Assembly: GCF_003473485.1 (NCBI RefSeq)
Contig: NC_053045.1
Location: forward strand, 52,680,494-52,744,493
Direction of reading: 5' to 3'
DNA: 64,000 nt
DNA from: Medicago truncatula
Lineage: Eukaryota; Streptophyta; Magnoliopsida; Fabales; Fabaceae
In this document: positions 22,601 to 33,900 of the stretch, piece by piece
Numbering within the stretch: position 1 is the stretch's first letter
Layout of the letters: each line of letters opens with the position of its first letter
Notes under the pieces: model-generated
Seen by the model: only the letters and a program-made list of their open reading frames with translations
Databases searched by the model: none
What the model was told of the DNA's origin: nothing
Made by a program: the position numbers and the translations under genes

Positions 22601-25600
22601 TATCATTATTTGTTTAGAGCATAATGCCCACGTCCTCAGTAGCATCTCTATAGGATTGTTTAGAGCATAACAATTAACCTACTCAAAAAAAGTTAGGCTC
22701 AAAAACCTTTGCCTGAAGTCCTTGGAGAGTACTTCACATATTCATATTATTTTATATACATATAGATGATCTTTGTAGAATCTTACAATTCGTGTTACGA
22801 TTCCACAATTTACACTTTTATTTCACCTCCTCGATTTTGAGTAAAATCTTGATTTTAACTACCTTTATCGTGCCAGTTCTCTTTCTCACTATAAAATTCC
22901 ATCTTTAACCCCAGAAATAAAAACCAGAATTGTTTGAAAGTAGGTCCCTAATACTCAAATTGCACATAAAAGCTCAAACGAAAAAACATTCAAAAGTTAC
23001 AATTACCTCCTGTATTCTGCTTTCTTTTAGATCATCTCCATGAAATAGTGACTGTAGTGTCAGGAAAAGAGACACGATTAAAATACAATACAGACTACAG
23101 AGCCTTTACTATACAAGTGATACAAATTTTATTGCCTCAGAATTGCTATTTTCACACAAATAATTCCAAATTTACTGCAAACCTTCATATCAAGCTGCAG
23201 ATACAAGGATGGTGCTTCTTCCCATTGCTCAGCCATCTTTTCTATTTCTTGCTGTGTAAATCCATGGACATTCCTTGCAGCACAACCCTGAATAAAGAAC
23301 AATAATTAAACCTACATAATATTGAAAAATATTTAATCATATAAGAGAACTTAGTCATTGAATATGACCAAAAAAGCAAACACTTGTAATCGAAAATTCA
23401 AACATCTAATCCAATACGGGAAACATTAAAGCAATATGAAAATGTTCTCTATCATTATGCAATGGAATATTTTGGATGGCCAATTAAGATAGTTTATTTA
23501 GTTTTGCACAGACCAATAATGATAATTAGCTGGATGTTATTCTAAAAGAAAAACAAAATGAGGCTCCATATTGCTTGGTGGAAACAAATAAACGTACCAC
23601 TGGGTCCTTGTAAGTAGCTTCTAAAATGTAAACTTCATAACCCGATCTCTGAAAGGAAGAAAAATATTCGTCAGCAAAGAAAACATTGAATAAATATATC
23701 TCATATGCCTACTCTTCAATTCATAGATATATTTAGCTATGAAATGAGTATTGATAATTATAACAGTACAGAAGCAACTGGCATTCATCCATCAACTTCA
23801 AATGGAATCAGATTTAAATTCAAACATATACAAACCATAACTTTGGTAGGAGGCAGTTTATTTCACATAAAGCAATGGAATAGGAAGCAGCAACCGTATT
23901 ATTTAAAATAACACTTTAATATCCATTATCATTAACATCACAGACAGCTAGGAAGCATAACATAATATCTATATATAATTTTCAATGGTTCAGCTCAGTT
24001 AATTGCAGTTATTGACACTAAAAGTTACTAGTACATTGCCAGCAACCCTCTACCCTCTGTTTGCTATATAGAATCATGATACGGAACAAAAGTTCATAAT
24101 TTTGCAAAACTAAGCAACAGAAGGCAAGTGAAACATGCCTAAAACTAATTTTGAGGGTGACCGGAGAGAGTATTACAAAGATATTGTGAGTCGTCTTGAG
24201 CATACATGGCAGAGGTTGCGAGCAAAAAAAGAATTAATGGTATACCTTTGCAGTTGCCCAAAATTGAGCAAAATCAGCTACCCGCAGATTGCGGTCATCC
24301 ACTAAGAAGAGGAACAAAATACCACCAAGAAAAGGGTCAATTGCCAAACAAAACTGCATCTGTAGTTAGTGAACATATAGGCAGTGCATGGGCACTGCAT
24401 CACCACTTAATCTAATAGGAAACTACACATTTGAATTTATCATATTCTATAACAAGCTAGTTCATAACCCTCAACCACTCTCTATGAATTCTATGCTTAT
24501 GTTATTCTAATAAACCTAAGAAACAAATTTTCCACTTTTGGATACCTGAGTATACTAAACTAATTTCACATAAACATGTGTACCAGAGGAGATTAAGCCT
24601 AAGATCAAGTACTCGGTGCAACTCTATTACCAATAAATCAACAAACAGTGTCACTATAGTGAGTATGGACGGAACTCATGACAAAATGCAAGATTTTCCA
24701 TCCAGAGCAAAACTGCAACCTCAAACTAAGTCAAATATCCAAAATAGTGGAGTTCGTCTGCGTTAAGAATATTTTAGCCTACACATTTTTGTAATGCATA
24801 CCTATAATAAAGGTAAAAACGCCCTCCTCAACAGTTTTCTTGAATGCTTTCAACATGCTCGACCGATAAGCCTGCACATTGTGATTCAGTGCATATAACA
24901 TATTAGATTAGAGAATAGAACAGTGGAATTTTCCAGTATTTTTATATTACAAGAAAAAACATATTTATAGAAGACAGGTATCCAAAATAAAAATATACAA
25001 AGATTCAGTGCATACATTAGAGCATAGAACGATGGAGTTTTCCAGTATTTTTATATTTAAAAAAATATATACAGAAGACAGGCATCCAAAATAAATATAA
25101 AAATTTCCTGCAAGGTTGCAACCAGGATCCAATGACCTAATTCCAAATTTACAACAATAAAAATTACAACATGGTGCAAACATAACGAGCTCCCAAATAC
25201 TATGCATTGCAAATATTCGGTTCCACTCTCTAGCTTCCTTCTATATTAATCTTTGCATATTCCTGGCATTTTTGTTTAAAATATGCATTCAGACAAAACA
25301 AATCTTTGGGTGAACAAAAGCCTAAATTGCTTAATAAAAAAAAAAGTCTTAACAGAAGAAATTTTAAAATAAGCAATATAAGTTTGGCACATTCAATGCA
25401 ATAACCCCCCTCCCCAAACCCTATTTATCTCTCCTCTACAGCCTCCTTCACAACAGATTCCATAGCAGGGAAACTGTAAGGACAGCATAAATCTAATACT
25501 AGATATTGAAACAGATGAGAGCAAGCATTTAAACCTAAATTAAATAAAAAATACACAACACAATGCAAGTAGCAGCTACCTCCTCCATTTCAGGTTCATA

Positions 25601-28004
25601 ACAATACTCCATGACCTTTTTTGTTACAGGCCTCTTGTTTCTTCCTGAACTTGAAGATTTTGGTCCATCACTATCCTCAACCTTTAAAAAAAAAAAAATA
25701 TATTAACACAGCATCCACCAGAAGTTACAACATAACCAATTAAAATCTCATATATGACAAGACAAGAATGCTGGTCAAAAGTATAAAGCCATATATTCAA
25801 CAACCTTTTCAACCTCCGTCATAAAATAATCATCCATAGAATGAATTCGTGGAGCATCACCACCATTTTCGACCTCTAGATCACGCAACATCTTTGCCAA
25901 GTAAGTCTTACCACTGCCTGAAAAGGAGACAAACATGTAGAAAAGATCTCAACAGAAGAAAGTAATCAATACCGCGGGCATGTAAAATGGGCAACAAATT
26001 ACTATCACATCACATCCCAAGGCCAAGAAATCACAAACAACAGGAGCTTCCTTTAGATTTGCAACATAGACAATGAAATTACGAACACTTGTCATCTTCC
26101 ACAAAATCCAAGACGTATAAGTAAAATCCCTATTCACATGCATACAGTTAATCAATTTGCTCCACACTATAACTAGTGGCTGGTCTTCTATGGAACAAGG
26201 AGAGGCCAGGGCCCCTTCAAACATTCATCATTTTCCATTAATATACATATTATAAGATGTATATTGATGGTGGGACCCCTTCCCAGACCCTGCGTATGCG
26301 GGAGCTTTAGCACACCGGGTTGCCCTTTATCATATTATATGAGGAAAGCTAGGGGAAAACGCTCAAACACACTCTATCTGTCACACACTCTCTAATTGGG
26401 CCACGTCCGCACATTTTGATTCATTCATCTGGTTACTGATTCTTCAGGTTACAGCATTTTTTAATTTTTTATTTCTGTTCTGAAGGGTTTATTTTATTTT
26501 TTTAACTTTTATTCAGGTTTCATTTTGTTTCAAACCATCATAACTAGCCCTTCATCCACTCTTTAATCCACCTCTATCAACACCACTTAAATTGATCTAT
26601 TTGAACCTAGTATTTCAAGCTTAAAAAGAAAGGCATAACAGCCACACCATCACATAACTTATTAATGATTTGCTAATAAATATAGTACTACTACTAACCT
26701 CTATACTATCACAACTCACCAACACAACTTTGGATCAACAATAGCAATTAATATAATACAAAAATGAAAAACACACCTGGAAAACCACGAAGTATGATCA
26801 CAAAATGATCAGGCCGTGAAGTTCGAAGTGGATTCCGGAATAATTGAGAAGCATCAACAAACTTAGGCTTCTCGGCAGCCAATGGGTTTATCGAAAAAGG
26901 TTGTGCATCTCCCAAGTACTGTTTCGATGGTTCCTAACATAAAACAAAAAGTAAACAATCATAACAAACAAACAAAAACAACAACAACAACAACAACCAA
27001 GTCTTATCCCACTAAGTAGGGTCGGCTACATGGATCAAACGACACCATAATGCTCTATTATATACCGTATTTCTATCTAACTCATTAATAATATTTAGAT
27101 CTTTCTTAATAGTTTCTTTTATATTTTTTCTAGGTCTTCCTCAGCCTCTAATGATTTAACTACTCTCCTTACTACAGAATCCACAGGTCTTCTCTCTACA
27201 TTAGCATAGCTAACAAAAACAGCATCAAACAAACAATGAAAACTAGCATTAACATACCTCAGTAGGAAAGGCAGTGGAAAATTCTGGTTTAGTAGTGTGA
27301 AAATAAGGTTGGGGAAATGGGTGAGGCTCATGAGGCGCAGAAGAAGTAACAGGAAATAGTGAAGGTGGTTTCTTAGGTGCAGAAAAATACATGGGTGGAT
27401 CCATCGGAAGTGGCGGAGGCGGAGAAGTAGGAAGAGGAGGCCTGTAGAATCTAGAAGCTTCCATTTGAGCATTATTGTCAGAAAAACCATTGTTACTACC
27501 ATTAGGGTAAGGATTTGGATATGGATAAGGATGATGTGATTCTCGTGCATTGAAATTATGATTGTGAATATGATTATCCACTGGTTGAGGTTGAAAATGG
27601 TGAAAATTAGGATCGTGGAAAGGTGAATTGAATTCGCTGTGGTGTTGTTGAGGATGATAAATTGGAGTATTGTGAATATGTGGCGGCGGTGGTGGTGGAG
27701 GAGGGTGATATTGCGGTGGCGGTGGTGGTGGAGGGTGTTGAAATTGAGGTGGATTGAGACCGTGATCACGAATGAGCTTTAATCTTCGTTCGTCGTCTTC
27801 GATTCTTGGTTTCTTAAAGGTTCTATCGAAATCGGAGTCGTAATTGTTGATGGTAGGGTTTGGTGGCGGTGGCGGTGGTGGCCAATTAGGAGAAGGGTTG
27901 GGGCAAAAGGGGAAGTGTGGGGTTAAGCAATTGGGACAGAGATTGGTTTGGTATTGAATTGGTCTTGGATTGAGATTGGGATTGGGACGCCATTGACGAT
28001 CCAT
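19676..28004 (-). CDS. YLPM1: YLPM1-like nuclear protein with P-loop kinase/ATPase fold
   Basis: Thirteen exons on the minus strand: 28004-27258, 26933-26777, 25917-25805, 25681-25580, 24871-24802, 24301-24246, 23648-23598, 23287-23183, 23051-23007, 21866-21767, 21128-20929, 20214-20128 and 19837-19676. They total 1995 nt, 664 residues. Every junction is GT..AG and every phase agrees. Residues 1-249 are a Pro/His/Asn-rich disordered region with poly-Pro runs. A Walker A motif (GFPGSGKT, 299-306) follows, then the MDDYF and VDDRN motifs and an AAPSLY-like region of the YLPM1/ZAP3 kinase-like fold. The C-terminal tail is acidic then basic, with RERIRAERESFKAVFDGRRPRIG-type sequence split by acidic runs. 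Human YLPM1 is a nuclear protein linked to telomerase regulation and PP1 binding; the plant role is unknown. Intron 2 splits the Walker A codons. Introns carry LINE, SINE and tandem repeats. Confidence 0.92.
24883..25108. repeat. Tandem duplication of about 119 bp in a YLPM1-like intron
   Basis: A unit starting gattcagtgcata at 24883 recurs at 25002. Both copies share 'ttttccagtatttttatatt' and 'agaagacaggyatccaaaat'. The two copies have drifted, with small gaps. The unit lies in the intron between exons 4 and 5 and has no coding content. Confidence 0.85.
26255..26330 (+). mobile_element. SINE 3'-end fragment in a YLPM1-like intron
   Basis: The segment gggaccccttcccagaccct .. gcgggagctttagcacaccgg .. 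ttgcccttt matches, from memory of plant repeats, the 3' region of an Au/TS-type plant SINE. CATATTATA occurs directly before (26246-26254) and after (26331-26339), as expected for a 5'-truncated retroposed copy. No tRNA-like head is present. It lies in the intron between exons 2 and 3. Confidence 0.6.
26961..27245 (-). mobile_element. 3' end of an RTE-type LINE in intron 1 of the YLPM1-like gene
   Basis: On the minus strand the fragment ends in a natural stop after LIHVADPT, the usual C-terminus of plant RTE-like reverse transcriptases. It is followed by a short tail and (TTG)n, seen as (CAA)n on the plus strand near 26975-26998. Upstream residues such as RRPVDSVVRR and KETIKKDL fit the same region but need frame changes. 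It is a 5'-truncated, inactive copy in the same orientation as the host gene. Confidence 0.75.
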
Positions 28005-28279
28005 GGAACCCTACCCTACTGGAGTGAAGCAGAAGGAGAAACAGCGTACTGTACCCAGATCGAGATTCAAGAAGCAGAACAGAGTCGTTTTTTTCAGTTT
28101 TGGTCTTGCTAACAAACAAGTACTATAACCATATTTTAATTATTACTCCCTCCGTTCTTTATTATAAAATATCAAAATCAATACAATCATTGATTAATGT
28201 AACATTTTGAATATTTTTATAAATATATCCTCATAAAAAATTGCAAAACATTAAATACACGGTGACGGCTAGGATGAGG

Positions 28280-30387
28280 TAGGGGTGTTCGCGGTGCGGT
28301 TCGGTTCGGTTATGAAGCAAAAAGTGAACCGATCCAAAAAATAAAATATGTGCGGTTCGGCTCGGTTCGATTGGTTCTTAAAATAAAATCCAAACCAAAC
28401 CGATCCAATTTAATGCGGTTTAATTTGGATCGGTTTTCGGTTATCCAAATGTATATAAGTGATATTAATGCCTGTATTAAAAATAATTTTTACGATTTCA
28501 TAAATTGCAGTATTTCTTTTTTCTTTCATATACTAGTTATAGCAAATTCTTTCATATAATAGGCTATAGCATGTAGCAGTTTATGCAGAATGTGTCATAT
28601 TTCAGTAAGATCTCTATAGCCATGCAACTATTAAGGAACAAAGGCCTTATTATTTTGATCAAAAAAGGCAAACACTCAATGAGCAAGACTAACAAAATAA
28701 CTAACACAAGACCAAAGATCAACCTTAGTAGTTAGTACCATCATAACCTTAACAAACCATAACATAAGGAGTACCACAAAAAGTAAGAAACAAACCATCC
28801 AGCACTTTCTAATCCCCTCTCCTAAACATACTTCTTAACTTATGTTTCTCTTTGGTTAAAATATCCCAGCAATCTATAGCAACTGAAATCCTAGAAGGAA
28901 TGGGGAATCTAGGCTGCACAACACTCACAAAATAGCGAAATTCCTCCCCCTCAAGAAACTTAAAAGGCAACTCATCAACAATTATCATCTTAGCTAACGC
29001 TTTCCTACATGCTTCAACATCAAAATGGACACCGGAAAGAGTACTACCAGTTCCTGTCTCATCTTCTTTTTTCAATTGTTGAAGAGTTTGTGTTTGTTTA
29101 TCATTGGAACCTTCACCTTTGTCCACATCATTTTTCCCCTCCATACTCGGTGGCAGTGGTGCTAGTAGTTCAAGTTCAGTAGTAGAGTTCATGGATTCAA
29201 CATTCCCAGCTATTCTACTCTCGTTAGTTTGAATGTTTACAGCCTGCAAAATATTCATATACAACTCAATAAATAATTCTATGACAAACGAGATTTCAAA
29301 CTTACATTCTTATATGAAGAAAAAAAAATCAACAATTCTCATTACCAAACAACATTTTTACATGAAAAAAAAAATAACCCAAACATATTTCCAAACAAAT
29401 AGAACATAACTGATAAAAAAAATAATAGCACATTCAGAGAAGAAGTGATTCAAAAAAGAAGTTATACCAAAGAAGTGATGAAAAAAATCAATCAACATTC
29501 TTTTAAACACGAAGAAGTTATAGCAGACACATAGTTATACCAAAGAAGAAATGATGAAAAAAATCAATCAACATTATTTATACACAAAGAATAAAGTGAT
29601 TCAAATAACCCTTTCTTTCTAATCTATATAATTCAGCAATTGATCATGGATTTCACAAACTAATAAAAAAAGAAAGATCTGAAAGTGATTCAAAGGGGAA
29701 AAAGTGATTCAAAGAGTTTTCACAAAGAAGAAAACTTTACTCGCAACATGGATTTTCACAAATTGGACCAATAAACCCATTCTTTCTAATCTAATTCATT
29801 CAACAATTGAAGAGAAGGAAAAGAGTATCAGAGTAGCAGTGAGTATACACGAAAATGTTACTTGATGACCCATAAAGAGAGAATCGGAGTCAATGACAGG
29901 ATTGTTGGTGCTGCTTTCCGAAGAGGATGAAGGAATCGACGACGACGGCGGCACTGGTGGTAGGCGACGCATTGCAAGGGAGGAGAAGAGATGTTAAGTA
30001 TTGTTTGAATTTTCACGTTTCTCAGTGTTGGTGGTAGTTTAAGAAAGGAACAGAAGAGTTTAATAGCAAAGGTAATTGGTGAGTATAACAAAGAGAAGGA
30101 ATTAAAACACGCATGTTTTCCGGTTGCATTGGTAATTGGTAAGTGAATTGAAGAGTTTATGTCAACAAAGGGTAGTGGACCGGTCTGGTAGTGGTTACTT
30201 TAAAATAAGTGCGGTTCGGTTCGGCTCGGTCCGGTTTTTAAGTTGTGAACCGAAAACCGAACCGAACTGGTCGGTTCTTACTTCAGATGGCCCAAACACA
30301 TCCAAAAAATATCGGTTTTTTGCGGTTTTCGGTTTTTTGGATCGGTTGGCGGTTTTTTGTGGATCGGTTCGGTTCTGAACACCCCTA
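28280..30387. mobile_element. Non-autonomous hAT element with 8-bp target duplication
   Basis: The left end TAGGGGTGTTC at 28280 and the right end GAACACCCCTA at 30387 are inverted repeats. Both are flanked by the identical 8 bp GGATGAGG (28272-28279 and 30388-30395), the hallmark length for hAT elements. Both subterminal regions are dense in CGGTTCGGTT-type repeats (28297-28440 and 30208-30375), also typical. Inside is a truncated hAT transposase gene on the minus strand. The length is 2108 bp. The identical duplication suggests a fairly recent insertion. Confidence 0.92.
28809..29972 (-). pseudogene. Truncated hAT (RICESLEEPER-type) transposase gene
   Basis: Two exons can be joined: 29972-29862 (MRRLPPVPPSSSIPSSSES.., donor GTAACA) and 29243-28809 (after TTTGCAG). 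The joined frame is open for 181 residues. The C-terminal part, ACRKALAKMIIVDELPFKF then EFRYFVSVVQPRFPIPSR, is the conserved region just after the BED zinc finger in plant hAT transposases. The frame stops with TAG right after SMFRRGD, where the family continues with its DDE catalytic core. The BED finger and catalytic domain are both missing, so it cannot be an active transposase. The open frame could still be transcribed as a small protein. Confidence 0.8.
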
Positions 30388-30427
30388 GGATGAGGTAGCT
30401 AATAGGTCCCTCACCAGTGAGGGAGTA

Positions 30428-31234
30428 AAAAATACCATTAAATTAGATATATATGTGGTATTAGATTAATACATAAGGAACACAGACATCTCTCCACACT
30501 CTAACACATCCCAACAAAAACATAAATAATTATTGTCCCACATTTAAGATCCAAAGTCCAAACTTCTTTCTTCCCCACTCCCCATCGCCGGCACTGCTCA
30601 CCGGCGATTCATCACGGCGACCTCTCCACACACAATCTTTTTTCTACCTCCCAACAACCAACATAACTCATTGACTCACATTCCAATCTTCTCAGATCTA
30701 AACTTCTCTCTTTTCCAATCACCATCGCCGGCAACTTTGACGCAATCCATGGCGGCACGATTCATCAAAATAGAGAACACGTGAAAACTGAAACTATCTA
30801 CACTCAAAGGTTCAACAAAACCCATTGATGCCATCTGCTTATTGTGAAGAACTATTGATATAAAATTTGATTGTGTTTTTTTGCTAATTTATTTTGGTAT
30901 CATTGCCTACTTTCATACTAAATATTTCTGGAATTTTGGGAAATTTTATTTGAAATTAAAGTTTTAGAATCCACACTTTGAGTGTTGTTTAAAGATGCAT
31001 ATCCCAGTTTTTATATTCTTATTAGTCTACTAAGGTCACAATTCCAAATGAAAAAATCCTATCATACATAACAAAGATGATAAAAAAATTTAAAAAAGAA
31101 TAATTTTGTCACATCACTTAATATCATCTTTTTTCTAAATTTTATCATTAGTGTATTTATGTTCACATAAATTTTATTTAGACTTGTGTCGATGTAAGCC
31201 ATTTTTTATTCACAAACCCAAAATTAAATAAATT
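30428..31234. other. Gene-free interval with UTR-like segment
   Basis: The stretch 30540-30800 is C/T-rich with repeated 'catcgccggca' phrases (about 30585 and 30723) and resembles the 5'UTR of an expressed gene. The only ATG frame there (atggcggcacgattcatc at about 30750) stops after ten codons. Possibly a captured gene fragment; nothing else was recognised. Confidence 0.4.
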
Positions 31235-31524
31235 AAAGGGTTAATTAAGTTTTCAGTCCCTATAAATATTCAGAATTTTGTGTTTAGTCCCTACAAAATA
31301 AAATCACACTTTTTAGTCCCTGTATTATTTTTCTTAAGTATTTTAGGGACCAAAAATTGTTGATGAATTTTTTTATAGGGACTAAAAATGCTGATGAAAA
31401 AATTTTATAGGGACTAAAGTTGTTGATGAAAAAATTTATAGGAAATAAAAAATGTGATTTTATTTTTTAGGGACTAAAAACAAATTTCTGAATATTTATA
31501 GTGACCATTCAGTTAATTATCCTT
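31235..31524. mobile_element. Fold-back MITE with 'agtccct' arms
   Basis: The left arm aagggttaattaagttttca .. agtccctataaatattcaga pairs with the right arm, which reversed reads aaggataattaactgaatgg .. cactataaatattcagaaat. Inside are several direct 'agggactaaa..gttgatgaaaaaatt' units (31363-31440). It is non-coding. The build is like the elements at 12931 and 18030, but the ends differ. Confidence 0.7.
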
Positions 31525-31604
31525 AAATTAAATCATTGATTTTTGGTCTCAATTCATAAATAGTAGTAATTAAATTATAAAAATCTATAAAATCACAATT
31601 CTAA

Positions 31605-31658
31605 GCGTAGTGCAGTTGGTTTGGTTTGTGGGCGTAGTGCAGTTGGTTTGGTTTGTGG
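31605..31658 (+). repeat. 27-bp tandem repeat at the head of a tRNA-like segment
   Basis: gcgtagtgcagttggtttgg followed by tttgtgg occurs at 31605-31631 and again at 31632-31658. It contains an A-box-like TAGTGCAGTTGG and is followed at about 31678 by a B-box-like tgtttgagtcctg. The region 31632-31700 therefore looks like a decayed tRNA-derived sequence. Confidence 0.5.
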
Positions 31659-31998
31659 TAATATGTGTCATATGTCGCCTGTTTGAGTCCTGCTAGCCCT
31701 TGTTTTTATTTTATTTTTTTATGTTTTTTTTTTACACTCATCTTCTCCGCCCGTACACTCTCAAACGGGTTTTTTGACCCGCTAATTGACCCGAGAGGAT
31801 CTCCGTTGGTTCACAATGAAATTCAACGATTTTTAAACAGTTTTGATCGGAATTGAATGGCACGAAGAAAACACAAGCTTATTTTTCAAATCCATAAGCT
31901 AATCGCAGATTATATTTTTTAGGGTTCTATAAAAAAACGAATTTTTTTAAGGAAAAAAAAGTGATAAAATTACCTGAACGAGACAGACTAACTAACAC

Positions 31999-32085
31999 AT
32001 TTGTCCTTGTGAGCTTAACTCAGTTGGTATGAACAATGCATGATGTATGCGAGGTATAGGGTTCAACCCCTGACCACCACCAAAA
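31999..32085 (+). mobile_element. Short tRNA-derived retroposon (copy 1)
   Basis: An 87-bp insert is flanked by the perfect 12-bp duplication ACTAACTAACAC (31987-31998 and 32086-32097). The body starts tccttgtgagcttaactcag (A-box), contains gggttcaacccctgaccacc (B-box/T-arm) and ends in an A run. It shares most of its sequence with the copy at 40126-40204. A tRNA-like body with an A tail and target duplication identifies a SINE-type retroposon. Confidence 0.85.
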
Positions 32086-32239
32086 ACTAACTAACACCTT
32101 TTATGATATCTTTTGAAAGAAGTCTCAAAATATTATCAATAAAAAATCTTATTTAAGCCCTTAAAAAATTAAATAAAAAATGTTGTCCGCGTGTGTGAGA
32201 TTAACTTAGTTGATATGGACATTGTATAATATATGTAGA

Positions 32240-33900
32240 GCGATGAAAATGTCACACGAAACTCCAAGCTTTGCTAGAAAGTATGCACCGTTATTTTCTT
32301 CTTAGATGGTGTGAGCGATGCGAACTTGCCCGTTGTGATGAATAAAATCTTTGAAGTCTTGGATCAATGCGGCATACTTGTGAAATCTTGGTGTTGGTTT
32401 GTGGAGAATATCAACACAATGAAGAGAATCTGTAAAACAAATGATGTCATTGTAGTATCAATTGTTTAGCCAATAATAACCTTTGGACATGGTGAATAGC
32501 ATGGAGCTCAGCATTAAGGATATCAGAGGTTCATCCAAGGAGGCCTGAGAAATCACATATCCGAGGAACCAAGTCGTCGAATCCAGCTTTAATAGGGTTG
32601 CCATGACAACTTTCATCAGTATTGAGGATGGTGTAAGTTTGATTTGGAGTGTTCCATTTAACTCATTTATCCTCATGTCTTAAAGGCAGAGAATTATGGA
32701 AGGAAGATATGAAGGTGGAGGCCATATTATGGGCTTTCAAGACAAGGCGATAGTGAGGGATAGATGGGTTGGAGAAGCAAGAAGAGTTTTATGGTTACGC
32801 CAAGATCACCATACGCATGAGGCAATAATATTGGCATTACTTGAAAATAACCCTAGTTTGAGCCAATTAATCGGATTTGTGTTGGATAAGAACTCGGCAT
32901 TAGAGAAGCCAAAAGCTTGCCAAAGAGAACGAGAGGCTAATGGATCTCTAATGCACTGAAGGAAATATTCTTCTTCCGAATTGAACTGATGGCAATGCTA
33001 TTGGGAGCCATGTTACAATGATGAAGCAAAGGGATCATTGTTACAAAGTTGTTACAAGTCAACCATACAAGAAACTAGATCTTTTCAGGCAAATGAAGTC
33101 GTCATATCCAAGACTATGATAGAGTAGTTGTATTCATGTTTCTTTTCTTCAAAAGCCAAGTTTAACCAATATTGGTAGTGTAGAAACCATTATTGTTATC
33201 ACAACAGATGAAAAGATCTTCAATGTTTGAATTAATTAAGGTGAAGATTTAGATTATAGATTACATCGATGATGACTTGAGGTGGCTGGGTATAGAAGGC
33301 GTTAAGGTTTGGAAGGGAAGATTCACTCACATATTTGATTTAAAAATCTTGGTCATTTATGTGTACAAAAAGGAACATTAAGGCATATCCGGCTAAATGA
33401 GGTCCCGATGACTATTCCAGAAATGATAAAATACCAAAGTTTGCTCGCAAAGTAAAGCCATATTTGTGATATTTTTGGCTTTTATGATGGAGCTCCGAAT
33501 GGAAGAAACAATAGCGTTGGTATATTAGAGAATATGTGCGCCATAAGTGTATTTTCAAAGCTTGTTGTTAGTGCCTTAAACGTATAACAAACGAGTTTAC
33601 AAATAAGGGTGGTGTTTCCATCCCTTGTTGTACGAATCCCAAGATTGCTCCAAATCTTTGGACAAAACAATCTTGTACCAAGTTAAGGCCACTATTGTTA
33701 GAGTTTTTTAGATGAATTTTCGAGTGGTCTGGCCCATGAGGTCGCAAATATTATGTGGGAGCTAAGAAACCAATATGCAGTAAGTAGGGATGGAGGAAAA
33801 AACCGATGTGACAAAAGCTAATCTTCTAGGTTTGATAAGAAGTTTATGCTTTCAAGAGGCCAACCCGAGTTTGCAACTTCTCTATGATGAAATAAAAGTC
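32240..33900 (-). pseudogene. Decayed L1-type LINE: reverse transcriptase tail and RNase H
   Basis: Read on the minus strand. 33900-33720 gives pieces like IIEKLQTRVGLLKA and NICDLMGQTTRKF-type sequence, the end of the plant LINE reverse transcriptase domain. 33670-33500 gives NLGIRTTRDGNTTLICKLV, the typical LGIR..N.ALL.K.VW block. 32660-32260 gives ILNTDESCHGNP, SDILNAELHAIHH and FHKYAALIQDFKDFIHHNGQ, the RNase H (RVT_3) domain with its DxS and E motifs. The pieces lie in order and on one strand but in different frames with several stops. It is a long-dead 5'-truncated LINE. Confidence 0.8.

Larger units (their letters stand above)
28145..30425. mobile_element. Stowaway-like MITE split by a hAT insertion
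   Basis: The left end TA-CTCCCTCCGTTC is at 28143 and the right end GAGGGAG-TA at 30419-30427. The TA flanks and CTCCCTC ends are those of Stowaway (Tc1/mariner) MITEs. Removing the hAT element at 28280-30387 and one copy of its target duplication leaves about 165 bp, a normal Stowaway length. The MITE therefore came first and was later interrupted. It lies just upstream of the YLPM1-like start codon. Confidence 0.6.

Noticed and set aside
32696-32959. Plus-strand frame of 87 codons
   Set aside because: It lies antisense to the decayed LINE and has no family resemblance.
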